Counted from the stretch's first letter, positions 8,404 to 16,388 are shown. The stretch: DNA of 64,000 nt from Bradyrhizobium cajani (GCF_009759665.1 NZ_WQNE01000021.1:88525-152524); one strand, 5' to 3'. A program made the numbers and translations. The notes: generated by a model from the sequence alone, not told the origin.

Positions 8404-9501
8404 ATGGCACAGATCAAGGTCGAGGCGCTCGACAAATCCTTCGGTAACTTCCATGCGGTCAAGTCCGCCAGCTTCACGGTGGAGGACGGCCAGTTCCTCT
8501 GCCTGCTCGGACCGTCAGGCTGCGGCAAGACCACCACGCTCCGCATGATCGCCGGCCTGGAGCTGCCGACGGCGGGTACGATCAGGCTCGATGGCGAAGA
8601 CGTGACGATGAACCGCGCATCCGCGCGCGACATCGCCTTCGTGTTCCAGCTCTTCGCGCTCTATCCGCACATGAATGTCCGGCGCAACATCGGCTTTCCC
8701 CTGAAGTGCGAGGGCATCGGGCCGGCCGAGCGCGACCGTCGGGTCGTCGAGGCCGCGCGGATACTGCGAATCTCGCACCTGCTCGACCGCTCCGTCTCAG
8801 GCCTTGCCGGCGGCGACCGGCAGCGCGTCGCGCTTGGACGAGCCATTGTGCGTAAGCCGAAATGCTTTCTGATGGACGAGCCGCTTGGCGCGCTTGATAC
8901 AGAGATGCGCGAGGCCATGATTCATGAACTGCGGGCTCTGCATGACCGGCTGGGAGCGACTACCGTCTACGTCACCCATGACCAGCTCGAAGCCATGGCG
9001 ATGGCCGACAGGATCGCAGTGATGAACAACGGCGTCGTCGAGCAGGTGGCGAGCCCGCGCGACATCTATGATCGGCCCGCTTCACTGTTCGTTGCCGATT
9101 TCATCGGCTCGCCACCCATGAATTTCCTGCCGTTCCGTGGCGGCCTTCAGACTGGCGCAGAGGCAATCAGGCTCGGCGAGCGCGATGTGGCAATTCCCGC
9201 GGCGCGCGAAGCGATGGCGGAGAGCGAACTCGTGCTCGGGGTGCGGCCCGAGCACGTGCGCTTCACCGATCGCGGCATGGTGCGCGGCGAGGTCTATGGC
9301 ACGGAATATCTGGGCACGACGCAGATCGTGACCGTGACGACGCATTACGGTGCGCTCAAGGCCCGCTCACCCAGCAGCAGATCCTTCCGGACCGGCGAGA
9401 CTGTCGGGCTCGACTTCCGGCCCGACACGCTCTCGATCTTCGATAAGGCGTCGGGCCGGGCTATCCGCACCGCGTTACATGAGCGAGGCACGCATGGCTG
9501 A
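8404..9501 (+). CDS. Sugar ABC transporter ATP-binding protein with altered signature motif
   Basis: This 365-residue MalK-family ATPase has Walker A GPSGCGKTTTLRMIAG, Q loop VFQLFALYPHM, Walker B CFLMDEPLGALDTE and switch VTHDQLEAM, plus the C-terminal regulatory domain (LGVRPEHVRF near 280). The ABC signature reads LAGGDRQR instead of LSGGQ(R/Q)QR, changing the Ser and Gln positions. The next gene encodes a second ATPase with a standard signature. A heterodimer with one weakened and one normal ATP site is the likely arrangement. GlpS/GlpT of rhizobial glycerol importers are a known two-ATPase case. Confidence 0.9.
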   Translation: MAQIKVEALDKSFGNFHAVKSASFTVEDGQFLCLLGPSGCGKTTTLRMIAGLELPTAGTIRLDGEDVTMNRASARDIAFVFQLFALYPHMNVRRNIGFPLKCEGIGPAERDRRVVEAARILRISHLLDRSVSGLAGGDRQRVALGRAIVRKPKCFLMDEPLGALDTEMREAMIHELRALHDRLGATTVYVTHDQLEAMAMADRIAVMNNGVVEQVASPRDIYDRPASLFVADFIGSPPMNFLPFRGGLQTGAEAIRLGERDVAIPAAREAMAESELVLGVRPEHVRFTDRGMVRGEVYGTEYLGTTQIVTVTTHYGALKARSPSSRSFRTGETVGLDFRPDTLSIFDKASGRAIRTALHERGTHG

Positions 9502-10501
9502 GGTTGAGATCAACGCCGTCTCCAAGGCATTCGGCAAGACGCAGGCCGTGAGCGATCTGTCGCTGACCGTCTGTGATGGCGAATTCGTCGCGTTGCTCGG
9601 GCCGACCGGCGCCGGCAAGACCACGGCGCTGCGTTTGATCGCCGGATTGGAGCGGCCGGACTGTGGTTCGATCCGGATCGGCGGACGCGATGTGACCGGT
9701 GATGCACCGGCCGATCGCGATGTTGCCTTTGTCTTCCAGCAATATTCGCTGTATCCGCACCTGACCGTGTTCGAGAACATGGCATTCGCGTTGCGTGCGC
9801 CGACCCGCCGCGTACCCGAAGCCGATATCCGCGCGAAGGTGCTGGAGGTCGCGCGTCTTCTTCACATTGAAACCAAGCTGGACAACAAGGCGACGCAGCT
9901 GTCGGGCGGGCAGATGCAGCGCGTTGCGATCGGCCGGGCGCTGGTCCGTTCGCCCTCGATCTATCTGATGGACGAGCCGCTGTCCTCGCTGGATGCCAAG
10001 CTGCGCGGTGAGCTGCGGCTCGAGCTCAAGCGGATCCAGGTCGACCTCGGCGCGACGATTCTTTATGTCACCCACGATCAGACCGAGGCGATGACCATGG
10101 CGTCGCGCATCGGCGTGATCGAAGGCGGACGGCTGATGCAGATCGGTTCGCCGCGGGAGATCTACGAGAATCCGGTCAACGCTCATGTCGCGGCGCGGCT
10201 CGGCCAGCCGGTGATCAATCTGCTGCCGGCGACCCTGTTCGCCGGCGCGCCTGATAGTGCCGAGACCATCGGCGCACGGACTGAGCACCTGACGATCGCG
10301 CGCGGTGGTGGCGACGTCTCGGCGACCGTCAAGCGGGTCGAGCATCTCGGCGACCAGAGTCATCTCCATCTCGACCTCGCTGGCCGGCCCGTTGTGACCC
10401 TGGCGGATCCCGAAGCGGGCTTTAGCGCCGGAGACGTCGTGTCGCTCCGTTTGAACAAACCGCTGTTTTTCGACGCGAAGGGCTGGAGGGTAGCGGCATG
10501 A
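9494..10501 (+). CDS. Sugar ABC transporter ATP-binding protein, second copy
   Basis: A 335-residue ATPase: Walker A GPTGAGKTTALRLIAG, Q loop VFQQYSLYPHLTV, canonical signature LSGGQMQRVAIGRALV, Walker B IYLMDEPLSSLD, switch YVTHDQTEAM. The C-terminal regulatory domain is shorter than usual. The frame is open from 9350 inside the previous gene; ATG 9494 (MAEVEINAVSKAFG) matches the family start and overlaps the preceding stop by eight bases. It very likely pairs with the ATPase at 8404. Its stop overlaps the dhaL start, linking transport and kinase genes by translational coupling. Confidence 0.9.
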   Translation: MAEVEINAVSKAFGKTQAVSDLSLTVCDGEFVALLGPTGAGKTTALRLIAGLERPDCGSIRIGGRDVTGDAPADRDVAFVFQQYSLYPHLTVFENMAFALRAPTRRVPEADIRAKVLEVARLLHIETKLDNKATQLSGGQMQRVAIGRALVRSPSIYLMDEPLSSLDAKLRGELRLELKRIQVDLGATILYVTHDQTEAMTMASRIGVIEGGRLMQIGSPREIYENPVNAHVAARLGQPVINLLPATLFAGAPDSAETIGARTEHLTIARGGGDVSATVKRVEHLGDQSHLHLDLAGRPVVTLADPEAGFSAGDVVSLRLNKPLFFDAKGWRVAA

Positions 10502-11112
10502 GCCTCGATCGGGTAGCCAGGGAAAGATTGGTACGAGCGCTGGCAGCTTCAGTGATCTCGCACGCGGACGAATTGACGAGTCTCGATCAGGCGATTGGCG
10601 ATGGGGATCATGGGCTGAATATGAAGCGCGGTTTTGAGGCTGTGCTTGCCGTATTGCCGGGCCTTGCCGACAAGTCGCTCCCGGAAATGCTGAAGGCGAT
10701 CGGAATGACGTTGGTGATGAAGGTGGGCGGTGCGTCGGGGCCGCTGGTCGGAACTTTCTTCATGGAACTGGGCAAGGCCCTTCCGGAGCAGCCGAGCCGG
10801 GCGGATCTGGTCGCGGCGACGGAGAAAGCCATCGAGGCTGTCAAGGCGCGCGGTCGTTCCGAAGCGGGACAGAAGACATTGCTCGATGTCCTGGTGCCGG
10901 TTCACGCCGTTCTCGCAGGAGGCGGCGATGCCAAGGCGATCGCGGCTGAGGCTGCCCAAGCGGCCGATCGCACCACGCCGATGCAGGCGATCCGTGGTCG
11001 CGCGTCGTTTCTGGGCGAACGTTCCATCGGTCATATGGACCCGGGCTCGCGCTCGGCGTCCCTTTTGATCGGCGCAGCAGTTGAGACACTGGAGTTCGAG
11101 GTCAATACATGA
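10498..11112 (+). CDS. dhaL: Dihydroxyacetone kinase ADP-binding subunit DhaL
   Basis: DhaL (204 residues) holds ADP/ATP and transfers phosphate to dihydroxyacetone bound on DhaK. Residues 32-42 (AIGDGDHGLNM) contain the Asp cluster that binds the two Mg ions. GGASGPLVGTFF and the C-terminal GERSIGHMDPGSRSAS are the nucleotide-lid and family segments. All are intact. In PTS-type kinases the bound ADP is recharged by phospho-DhaM, and dhaM follows directly with a four-base overlap. The gene sits inside the transporter operon, implying that an imported substrate feeds this kinase. Confidence 0.93.
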   Translation: MSLDRVARERLVRALAASVISHADELTSLDQAIGDGDHGLNMKRGFEAVLAVLPGLADKSLPEMLKAIGMTLVMKVGGASGPLVGTFFMELGKALPEQPSRADLVAATEKAIEAVKARGRSEAGQKTLLDVLVPVHAVLAGGGDAKAIAAEAAQAADRTTPMQAIRGRASFLGERSIGHMDPGSRSASLLIGAAVETLEFEVNT

Positions 11113-11495
11113 GCAACGTTGGAATTGTCATCGTGTCGCATTCGCCGAAGATCGCGGAAGGCGCGGCCGACATGGTGCGCCAGATGGTCGGGGACGCAGT
11201 GCCGCTGGCCTGGACCGGTGGCGATGTCGATGGCGGCCTGGGTACGAACGTTGCAGGAATCCTCGAGGCGATCGAGACGGCTTGGTCACCGGCGGGCGTT
11301 GCGATCCTCGTCGATCTCGGTGGTGCCGAGACCAATTCGGAGATGGCGGTCGAGATGCTCCCCGAAGACCGGCGCGCGCGCGTGCTGGTCTGTAATGCCC
11401 CGGTGGTCGAGGGGGCTGTGATCGCTGCGACCGAATCTTCGGGCGGCTCATCGCTTGCCGCCGTCAAGCGCAGTGCGGAGGAATTCTATGCATGA
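11109..11495 (+). CDS. dhaM: DhaM-type PTS IIA phosphotransfer subunit
   Basis: A 128-residue mannose-type EIIA domain. VGIVIVSHSPKIAEGAADM places the phosphorylatable His at residue 11, corresponding to His9 of Escherichia coli DhaM. GGDVDGGLGTNVAGI and ILVDLGGAETNSEMAVEM are family segments. In E. coli DhaM this domain is fused to HPr-like and Enzyme I-like domains; here it stands alone and those functions come from the next two genes. It would carry phosphate from HPr to the ADP on DhaL. Confidence 0.92.
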   Translation: MSNVGIVIVSHSPKIAEGAADMVRQMVGDAVPLAWTGGDVDGGLGTNVAGILEAIETAWSPAGVAILVDLGGAETNSEMAVEMLPEDRRARVLVCNAPVVEGAVIAATESSGGSSLAAVKRSAEEFYA

Positions 11496-11802
11496 CGCCA
11501 ACGCCAACCGGTCGGCTCAGATGTTTGCGCCGCTGACCGCCTCGGCGGTTCTCGTCAATCCGGTCGGCCTGCACGCGCGGCCATCGGTGAAGCTCACGCA
11601 ATGCGCGAAGGGCTTCATCGCGAAGATCGAAATCGCGCTTGCCGCCGAGGGACCCTGGACCGACGCCAAGAGCCCGGTGAAGGTGATGCGTGTGAAAGCG
11701 CCGCAGGGCGCAACGCTGCATTTTCGCGTCGCCGGTCCTGATGGTGAGGCGGCGCTCGCGGCCATGCTGGCGCTGGTGCATGACGGTTTCGGCGAGGCGT
11801 AG
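11488..11802 (+). CDS. HPr-family phosphocarrier protein
   Basis: A 104-residue HPr. The motif NPVGLHARPSVKLTQCAKGF places the phosphorylated His at residue 29. Residues 1-17 are an extension beyond the usual 85-90-residue HPr. The Ser46 region reads DAKSPVKVMRVKAPQG. ATG 11488 follows a GGAGGAATT ribosome site and overlaps the dhaM stop by eight bases. Being flanked by dhaM and an Enzyme I gene, it is probably dedicated to the dihydroxyacetone kinase relay rather than to nitrogen-PTS regulation. Confidence 0.92.
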   Translation: MHDANANRSAQMFAPLTASAVLVNPVGLHARPSVKLTQCAKGFIAKIEIALAAEGPWTDAKSPVKVMRVKAPQGATLHFRVAGPDGEAALAAMLALVHDGFGEA

Positions 11803-11806
11803 AATC

Positions 11807-13405
11807 GTGGGCGAGATCCATCTCACCGGCCATCCCGCTTCGCCTGGCCTCGCCATCGGCCCGGTGGCCGTGCTGACGAGTGCAGTTGTGAGCAGGGTGA
11901 CGAAGGGCGATCCTGTGCAGGAGGCGGCGGCGCTCAAGGCGGCGATCGAAGGGGCCGCCGTGGAGCTCGCCGACCTGATTGCGAGGGTTCATGACGAGGC
12001 TGCAGAGATCCTGGAGTTCCAGGTCGCGATGCTCGGTGACGATGCGCTTGCTGAAGGTGCCTATGAAGCCATTGCGGCCGGCGTGGCTGCGGATGACGCT
12101 TGGCGCGCTGCACTCGACGCGGAGATTTCAGGCTATCGCGCCGCGGACGAGGAATACTTCCGGGCTCGAGCTGCCGATCTCGTCGACATTCGCGATCGCG
12201 TGCTTGCCGGCCTGAATGGTGCAAACACGATCGCAAAGATATCCGGCGATTCCGTCGTCGCGGGTGATGATATTTCGCCGTCCACATTCCTCGCCGTTGA
12301 CTGGACCCGCGGCGGTGCCATTGCGCTCGCTGGCGGATCACCGTCGTCGCATGTCGCGATGCTTGCGCGATCGCGCGGCGCCCCCATGGTAGTCGGATTG
12401 GGGCCATTACCATGGAATGGACAGCCGCCGTCACTGGCGCTGGTCGATGGCGACGCCGGCACTGTGATCTTCGATCCCCATCCCGAAACGCGCCGTCTGT
12501 TCGAGCATCGCATGGCGGCGGCGAATGCTGCGCAGATTGCTGCCGACGCCGGTCGCCTCAAGCCGGCACTGACGGCGGATGGAAAGCGCATCGCCGTTCT
12601 TCTCAATGTTGCCGCGCCAGAAGAGCTCGGGGGCCTCGATCCTGCAATCTGCGACGGCATCGGTCTCGTGCGGACGGAGTTTCTGTTCGAGGGATCGAGA
12701 GGCCTGCCCGGCGAGGATACGCAATACGCGGTCTACCGGCGCATTCTCGACTGGGCCGCGGGACGGCCGGTGACGATCCGCACGCTCGATGCCGGCGGCG
12801 ACAAGCCGATCCCCGGCGTGACGGTCGATGGTGAGCGCAATCCGTTCCTGGGCTTGCGCGGAATCCGGCTTTCGCTGGCGCGGCCGCAGGTGTTTCGCGT
12901 GCAGTTGCGGGCGCTGTGCCGTGCTGCCGTCCATGGAACGCTGAAGGTGATGCTGCCGATGGTCGCGGTCCCGTCGGAGCTCGACCGCGCCAAGGCCATG
13001 CTGGACGCGGAGTTCTCGGCACTCACGGCACAGGGCATCGCCTGCGCCCGGCCGCCGCTCGGCATCATGGTCGAGGTCCCCTCGGCTGCGCTATGCGCCG
13101 AGGATTTTGATGCGGCATTCTATTCCATCGGGTCGAACGATCTGACCCAATACACGATGGCAGCGGCGCGCGACATCGGCGCTGTCGCCGACCTCAACGA
13201 TGCCGGCCATCCGGCGGTGCTGGCGCTGATTGCGCGGACGGTCGAGGCCGGACGCAGGCGTGGTGTCGAGGTCTCGCTCTGCGGCGATGCCGCGGCGGAT
13301 ACGCGCTTGACGAACGCGCTGCTGGCGACAGGCTTGACGACGCTCTCGGTCTCGCCGATTGCGGTGGCGCGGCTCAAGGCCGCCATTGCCGGGGTGATCG
13401 CATGA
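11807..13405 (+). CDS. Phosphoenolpyruvate-protein phosphotransferase (Enzyme I)
   Basis: A 532-residue Enzyme I that takes phosphate from PEP and passes it to HPr. Order: N-terminal HPr-binding helical region, phospho-His domain with GGSPSSHVAMLARSRG (His182), then the PEP-binding barrel with TLDAGGDKP, NPFLGLRGIRLSL, FYSIGSNDLTQYTM and the catalytic Cys492 in SLCGDAAAD. The last motif differs from the usual CGEMAGD. GTG 11807 (VGEIHLTGHPASPGLAIGP) is chosen because upstream codons lie inside the HPr gene and are arginine-rich. No GAF domain is present, so it is not the nitrogen-type PtsP. Confidence 0.92.
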   Translation: MGEIHLTGHPASPGLAIGPVAVLTSAVVSRVTKGDPVQEAAALKAAIEGAAVELADLIARVHDEAAEILEFQVAMLGDDALAEGAYEAIAAGVAADDAWRAALDAEISGYRAADEEYFRARAADLVDIRDRVLAGLNGANTIAKISGDSVVAGDDISPSTFLAVDWTRGGAIALAGGSPSSHVAMLARSRGAPMVVGLGPLPWNGQPPSLALVDGDAGTVIFDPHPETRRLFEHRMAAANAAQIAADAGRLKPALTADGKRIAVLLNVAAPEELGGLDPAICDGIGLVRTEFLFEGSRGLPGEDTQYAVYRRILDWAAGRPVTIRTLDAGGDKPIPGVTVDGERNPFLGLRGIRLSLARPQVFRVQLRALCRAAVHGTLKVMLPMVAVPSELDRAKAMLDAEFSALTAQGIACARPPLGIMVEVPSAALCAEDFDAAFYSIGSNDLTQYTMAAARDIGAVADLNDAGHPAVLALIARTVEAGRRRGVEVSLCGDAAADTRLTNALLATGLTTLSVSPIAVARLKAAIAGVIA

Positions 13406-13833
13406 GTGACGATGCAGGCGAAGACGCAAGCCGGCCAGGCGACAGCAATGTCGCGGACTACAAGCTGATCCTGCGGCGGGCCCTCGACAACCGGCCATCG
13501 GGGACGCGGCTGAAGCTCGCGGCGGCGCTCGGCAAGAACCGCTCTTTCGTTAGCCAGATCACCAACCCCGCCTATCTGGTGCCGATCCCGGCGAAGCATG
13601 TCGCGATCATCTTCGAGGTTTGCCATCTCTCCGGTACCGAGCGAGCGGCGTTCCTCGAAGCCTATGGTCGCGCGCACCCGGGCCGGCTGCGCGGCGCCCA
13701 TCGCGAGGCGCGCACCCGTGTCGTTACCGTGACGGTGCCCGACCTCGGCGACGACAAGAAGAATCGCGCGCTCGAGCAGCTCATCGTCGACTTTGCTGCC
13801 CAGCTCGCCCGCTACGCGGAAAGCATCGGCTGA
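13402..13833 (+). CDS. Small helix-turn-helix protein in the Dha operon
   Basis: A 143-residue protein between Enzyme I (four-base overlap) and dhaK. Residues 22-65 (KLILRRALDNRPSGTRLKLAAALGKNRSFVSQI) look like a lambda-repressor-type HTH, with LAAALGKNRSFVSQI as turn and recognition helix. The region to about residue 90 is consistent with the rest of a Cro/CI fold. The C-terminal part (VPDLGDDKKNRALEQLIVDFAAQLARYAES) is a helix that may dimerise. It is a plausible local regulator or adaptor; no family name can be given. It is unlike the known DhaS/DhaR regulators. Confidence 0.8.
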   Translation: MSDDAGEDASRPGDSNVADYKLILRRALDNRPSGTRLKLAAALGKNRSFVSQITNPAYLVPIPAKHVAIIFEVCHLSGTERAAFLEAYGRAHPGRLRGAHREARTRVVTVTVPDLGDDKKNRALEQLIVDFAAQLARYAESIG

Positions 13834-13871
13834 CCAATTCGAAACGCCAAAAAGATGACCGGGAGGACGCC

Positions 13872-14861
13872 ATGAAGAAGCTGATCAACAGCGCCGATAC
13901 GGTGCTCGAAGAGAGTCTCGACGGGTTGGCAGCAGCCCATGCCGATATCCTGCTGCTTGGCGCCGAGCGGAAGTTCGTGCGCCGCAGCACCCTGAAGCCG
14001 GGAAAGGTTGCACTGATCTCTGGCGGCGGCTCCGGCCATGAACCGCTTCATGCGGGCTTTGTCGGCCATGGAATGCTCGATGCCGCCTGTCCGGGCCGGG
14101 TCTTCACCTCGCCGACGCCGGATCAGATGATCGAGGCGGCGGAGGCTGTCGACACCGGAGCAGGCGTGCTCTTCATCGTCAAGAATTACGAAGGCGATGT
14201 GATGAATTTCACCATGGCCGCCGAGATGGCCGGGCGTGAGGTCGCGAGCGTGGTGACCAATGACGACGTTGCGGTCGAGAAATCGACCTACACCACCGGT
14301 CGTCGCGGCGTAGCAGGAACGCTGATCGTGGAGAAGATGGTCGGTGCCGCGGCCGAAAAGGGGATGCCGCTCGCCGCGCTCAAGATGCTTGGTGATGATG
14401 TTAACAGGCGCACCCGCTCAATGGGCGTGGCGCTGCTGCCGTGCACTGTCCCGGCGGCGGGCAGGCCGAACTTCACCCTGGCTGAGAATGAAATGGAAAT
14501 GGGAGTCGGCATTCATGGTGAGCCGGGGCGCCGCAGGGTGCCGCTGGCCTCTGCCGATGACATTGCTGCCGAGATGCTCAACGCGATCCTGCGGGACCTC
14601 GCACCCGGCAAGGGCAGCGAGGTCCTGCTTCTCATCAACGGGTTCGGCGCGACGCCTCTCATCGAACTCTATCTGATGGCCAACAGCGCCAAACGCATTC
14701 TGGACAGCTTCGGGAGCACGGCGACGCGCTTCCTGATCGGTTCTTATGTGACGTCCCTCGACATGGCCGGTGTCTCAATCACCGTCTCCGTGCTCGACAG
14801 CCAGGCAAAAGAACTGTGGGACGCCCCAGTGCATACCGCTGCGCTGCGCTGGGGTATCTGA
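13872..14861 (+). CDS. dhaK: Dihydroxyacetone kinase substrate-binding subunit DhaK
   Basis: A 329-residue DhaK. It binds dihydroxyacetone covalently through His215 (GVGIHGEPGRR), the counterpart of His218 in E. coli. GGGSGHEP gives His56 and NYEGDVMNF gives Asp109, the other catalytic residues, at the same numbers as in E. coli. ATG 13872 follows GGGAGGACGCC; the longer frame from 13620 overlaps the HTH gene and is not plausible. With DhaL and DhaM it makes a PEP-dependent kinase yielding dihydroxyacetone phosphate. The subunit order L-M-HPr-EI-HTH-K is unusual. Confidence 0.94.
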   Translation: MKKLINSADTVLEESLDGLAAAHADILLLGAERKFVRRSTLKPGKVALISGGGSGHEPLHAGFVGHGMLDAACPGRVFTSPTPDQMIEAAEAVDTGAGVLFIVKNYEGDVMNFTMAAEMAGREVASVVTNDDVAVEKSTYTTGRRGVAGTLIVEKMVGAAAEKGMPLAALKMLGDDVNRRTRSMGVALLPCTVPAAGRPNFTLAENEMEMGVGIHGEPGRRRVPLASADDIAAEMLNAILRDLAPGKGSEVLLLINGFGATPLIELYLMANSAKRILDSFGSTATRFLIGSYVTSLDMAGVSITVSVLDSQAKELWDAPVHTAALRWGI

Positions 14862-15266
14862 TGGATTTGTCGTGGTCGGGTGATGCCGCAGCCGTCAGGC
14901 AGCGGTTGTGATCTCGGGGGACGGAGTCGCGATAGGAGCGCGGGGGACTGCCCCAGGAGCGTGGTCAGACGCTCGACTTCGCGGACTTATTCATACGATC
15001 GGCGCAGCGGTCTCGTGCGCCGGCGCATCCTTTTAGGGATTAGCTCACGCAAGTTTCTGGCCTCAAGTGTTCGCGATGGCGCAAGGTGGGGAGAACGAGT
15101 CGGCGTCCGAGCTGGACGGTGGCCTATCAGCGTCCGCCGTTTTCAGGTGATCAGTTTCCGCGGCCGGTGTGAGCAATTGCAAAAACGATATTGCTTGCTC
15201 TCGCGCGCCCACGCGATACGCTGCATTTCATTGCAGATCGTTCTTTTGAGACGGGCCAGTATTGCC
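14862..15266. other. Intergenic region after dhaK
   Basis: A frame is open here on the plus strand but its codons give arginine/serine-rich noise and no ribosome site. No strong terminator hairpin follows dhaK. Nothing else was recognised. Confidence 0.4.
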
Positions 15267-15485
15267 GTGATCAATGATACTGCGGTTTTTGACGCGTTGC
15301 GTCTTGATGTGGGGAGTGGCGACAGAGTTGCGACGGGTCTGATCGGCACTCGCGAAGCGATCGTTCGAGACGGACTTTTCATCGATCCTTTATCGATCGG
15401 CTATTGTCCTCACGAATGGATCGACGGGAGTGGATATGTCGATCCCGAGCTGGCGCGGAAGTTCAGCTACTCGCTTGCATTCTGA
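15267..15485 (+). CDS. Possible small protein (72 residues), unknown
   Basis: From GTG 15267 the frame has a balanced, protein-like composition (INDTAVFDALRLDV, then GYCPHEWIDGSGYVDPELAR near the C-terminus). The same frame upstream does not. The ribosome site is weak (GAGACGGGCC about ten bases upstream). No family is recognised. It could be a decayed or orphan gene; homologues in related strains would decide. Confidence 0.3.
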   Translation: MINDTAVFDALRLDVGSGDRVATGLIGTREAIVRDGLFIDPLSIGYCPHEWIDGSGYVDPELARKFSYSLAF

Positions 15486-15528
15486 TTTTGATGGCTGCTG
15501 TAAGCAACGTCCAAGCGGGAGGCCGACA

Positions 15529-15744
15529 ATGCGAACGTTCTTTCTGCTCTGCGCCGCTCTGGTATCGTTTGGCGCATCGATCATTCTGAGCACGTCCGAG
15601 GGCCATGCGGTGTTTTGGCGCGGCGTGACCGCGCCAACCAACATCGATTATCACGGCTGGGTCATCGTCAAGGAGCCTCCGCCGAGTCCCTGCCAGTGGA
15701 TACGGGTGAGCGGCGGCTACTACGTCCGACAGTGCGTCTACTAG
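15529..15744 (+). CDS. Small exported protein, unknown
   Basis: A 71-residue protein starting MRTFFLLCAALVSFGASIIL, a clear signal peptide with a likely cut after SEGHA near residue 30. The mature part is about 41 residues, proline-rich (KEPPPSPCQW) with two Cys residues (CQW and the terminal RQCVY) that could form a disulphide. GGGAGGCCGAC precedes the ATG. It lies just upstream of the Flp pilin genes in the same orientation, but whether it belongs to the pilus locus is unknown. Confidence 0.65.
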   Translation: MRTFFLLCAALVSFGASIILSTSEGHAVFWRGVTAPTNIDYHGWVIVKEPPPSPCQWIRVSGGYYVRQCVY

Positions 15745-16065
15745 AGACGTGCGTTCCCGCACCGCGTATGACGGCCGTCGCAAGAGAAGTCGGCTCGCCA
15801 AGCTCGATCTCCCGCAACTTCGATGAGCGCGGCTCGATTTGTTGTTGCGCCCCGGTATCGTCGTATCGTTCGATCCGTATTTTTACGGCGCTGGTGATTT
15901 CGGATTACCCCCAAGGGTAGGGTTAACGAACGATTATCGGATGACAATCCCGTTGCGATTGATTTAAGCTTGCCGATAGTTGGCACAAAGTTTTATCGGC
16001 CAACGGTAAAATTTTGAGTGCCAACATTGTCAGTGAATTAATCTTAGTAAGAGGGATTTTCGCTC
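15745..16065. other. Promoter region of the Flp pilin gene
   Basis: About 320 bases, becoming AT-rich after 15880, unlike the surrounding sequence. It must carry the pilin promoter. A complex inverted repeat lies at 15973-16004. TTGGCAC at 15980 resembles a sigma-54 -24 element but the -12 GC is missing. Confidence 0.5.
15973..16004. promoter_or_regulatory. Interleaved inverted repeats upstream of flp
   Basis: CCGATA (15973-15978) pairs with TATCGG (15994-15999), and GTTGGC (15979-15984) pairs with GCCAAC (15999-16004). The two pairings are mutually exclusive hairpins or a composite operator, 62 bases before the pilin ATG. No known regulator site is recognised. Confidence 0.3.
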
Positions 16066-16272
16066 ATGTTGAAATTTTACATCAAGACCACCGAAGCCCT
16101 GAAGCAGCTGCGCACGGACAAGGACGGCGTCGTGTCGTTCGAGTACGTGATCGTCGCGGCTTGTGTCGTCACCGTCGTGATCGCCGTGTTCAACGGTGCC
16201 GGTGCTGGCACGATCAGGGGCGCATTGAACACTGGCCTCACCGCAATCACCGACGCTATCGGCACCCTCTGA
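16066..16272 (+). CDS. flp: Flp-family type IVb pilin
   Basis: A 68-residue prepilin. The leader is basic (MLKFYIKTTEALKQLRTDKDG) and cleavage is expected after Gly21. The mature part begins VVSFEYVIVAACVVTVVIAVF, with Glu at position +5 and Tyr at +6, the Flp consensus for processing and assembly, followed by the hydrophobic core. AGAGGG precedes the ATG. It is the major pilin candidate of the Tad locus. A strong stem-loop directly downstream probably keeps its transcript more abundant than the assembly genes. Confidence 0.93.
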   Translation: MLKFYIKTTEALKQLRTDKDGVVSFEYVIVAACVVTVVIAVFNGAGAGTIRGALNTGLTAITDAIGTL

Positions 16273-16282
16273 GTTTGCCTGC

Positions 16283-16307
16283 GGCGGAGGGGCAGGCCCC
16301 CTCCGCC
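16283..16307 (+). terminator. Strong stem-loop after the first pilin gene
   Basis: GGCGGAGGGG and CCCCTCCGCC pair perfectly around CAGGC. No T-run follows, so this is probably a 3' stabiliser or a leaky terminator that lets pilin mRNA exceed that of the downstream genes. Confidence 0.5.
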
Positions 16308-16388
16308 CACTCTGCCATCCTGGACGAATTCATCTTGAGGAATGTGATTACTCGCTACTGAAGATGTTGCCTTCGGGAGATTTCTCCT

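Noticed and set aside
14880..15266. Start of a 201-codon frame after dhaK
   Set aside because: Arg/Ser-rich, no ribosome site; only the end from 15267 looks protein-like and is listed separately with low confidence.
15980..15996. Sigma-54 promoter before flp
   Set aside because: TTGGCAC fits the -24 element but the -12 GC is replaced by TT.
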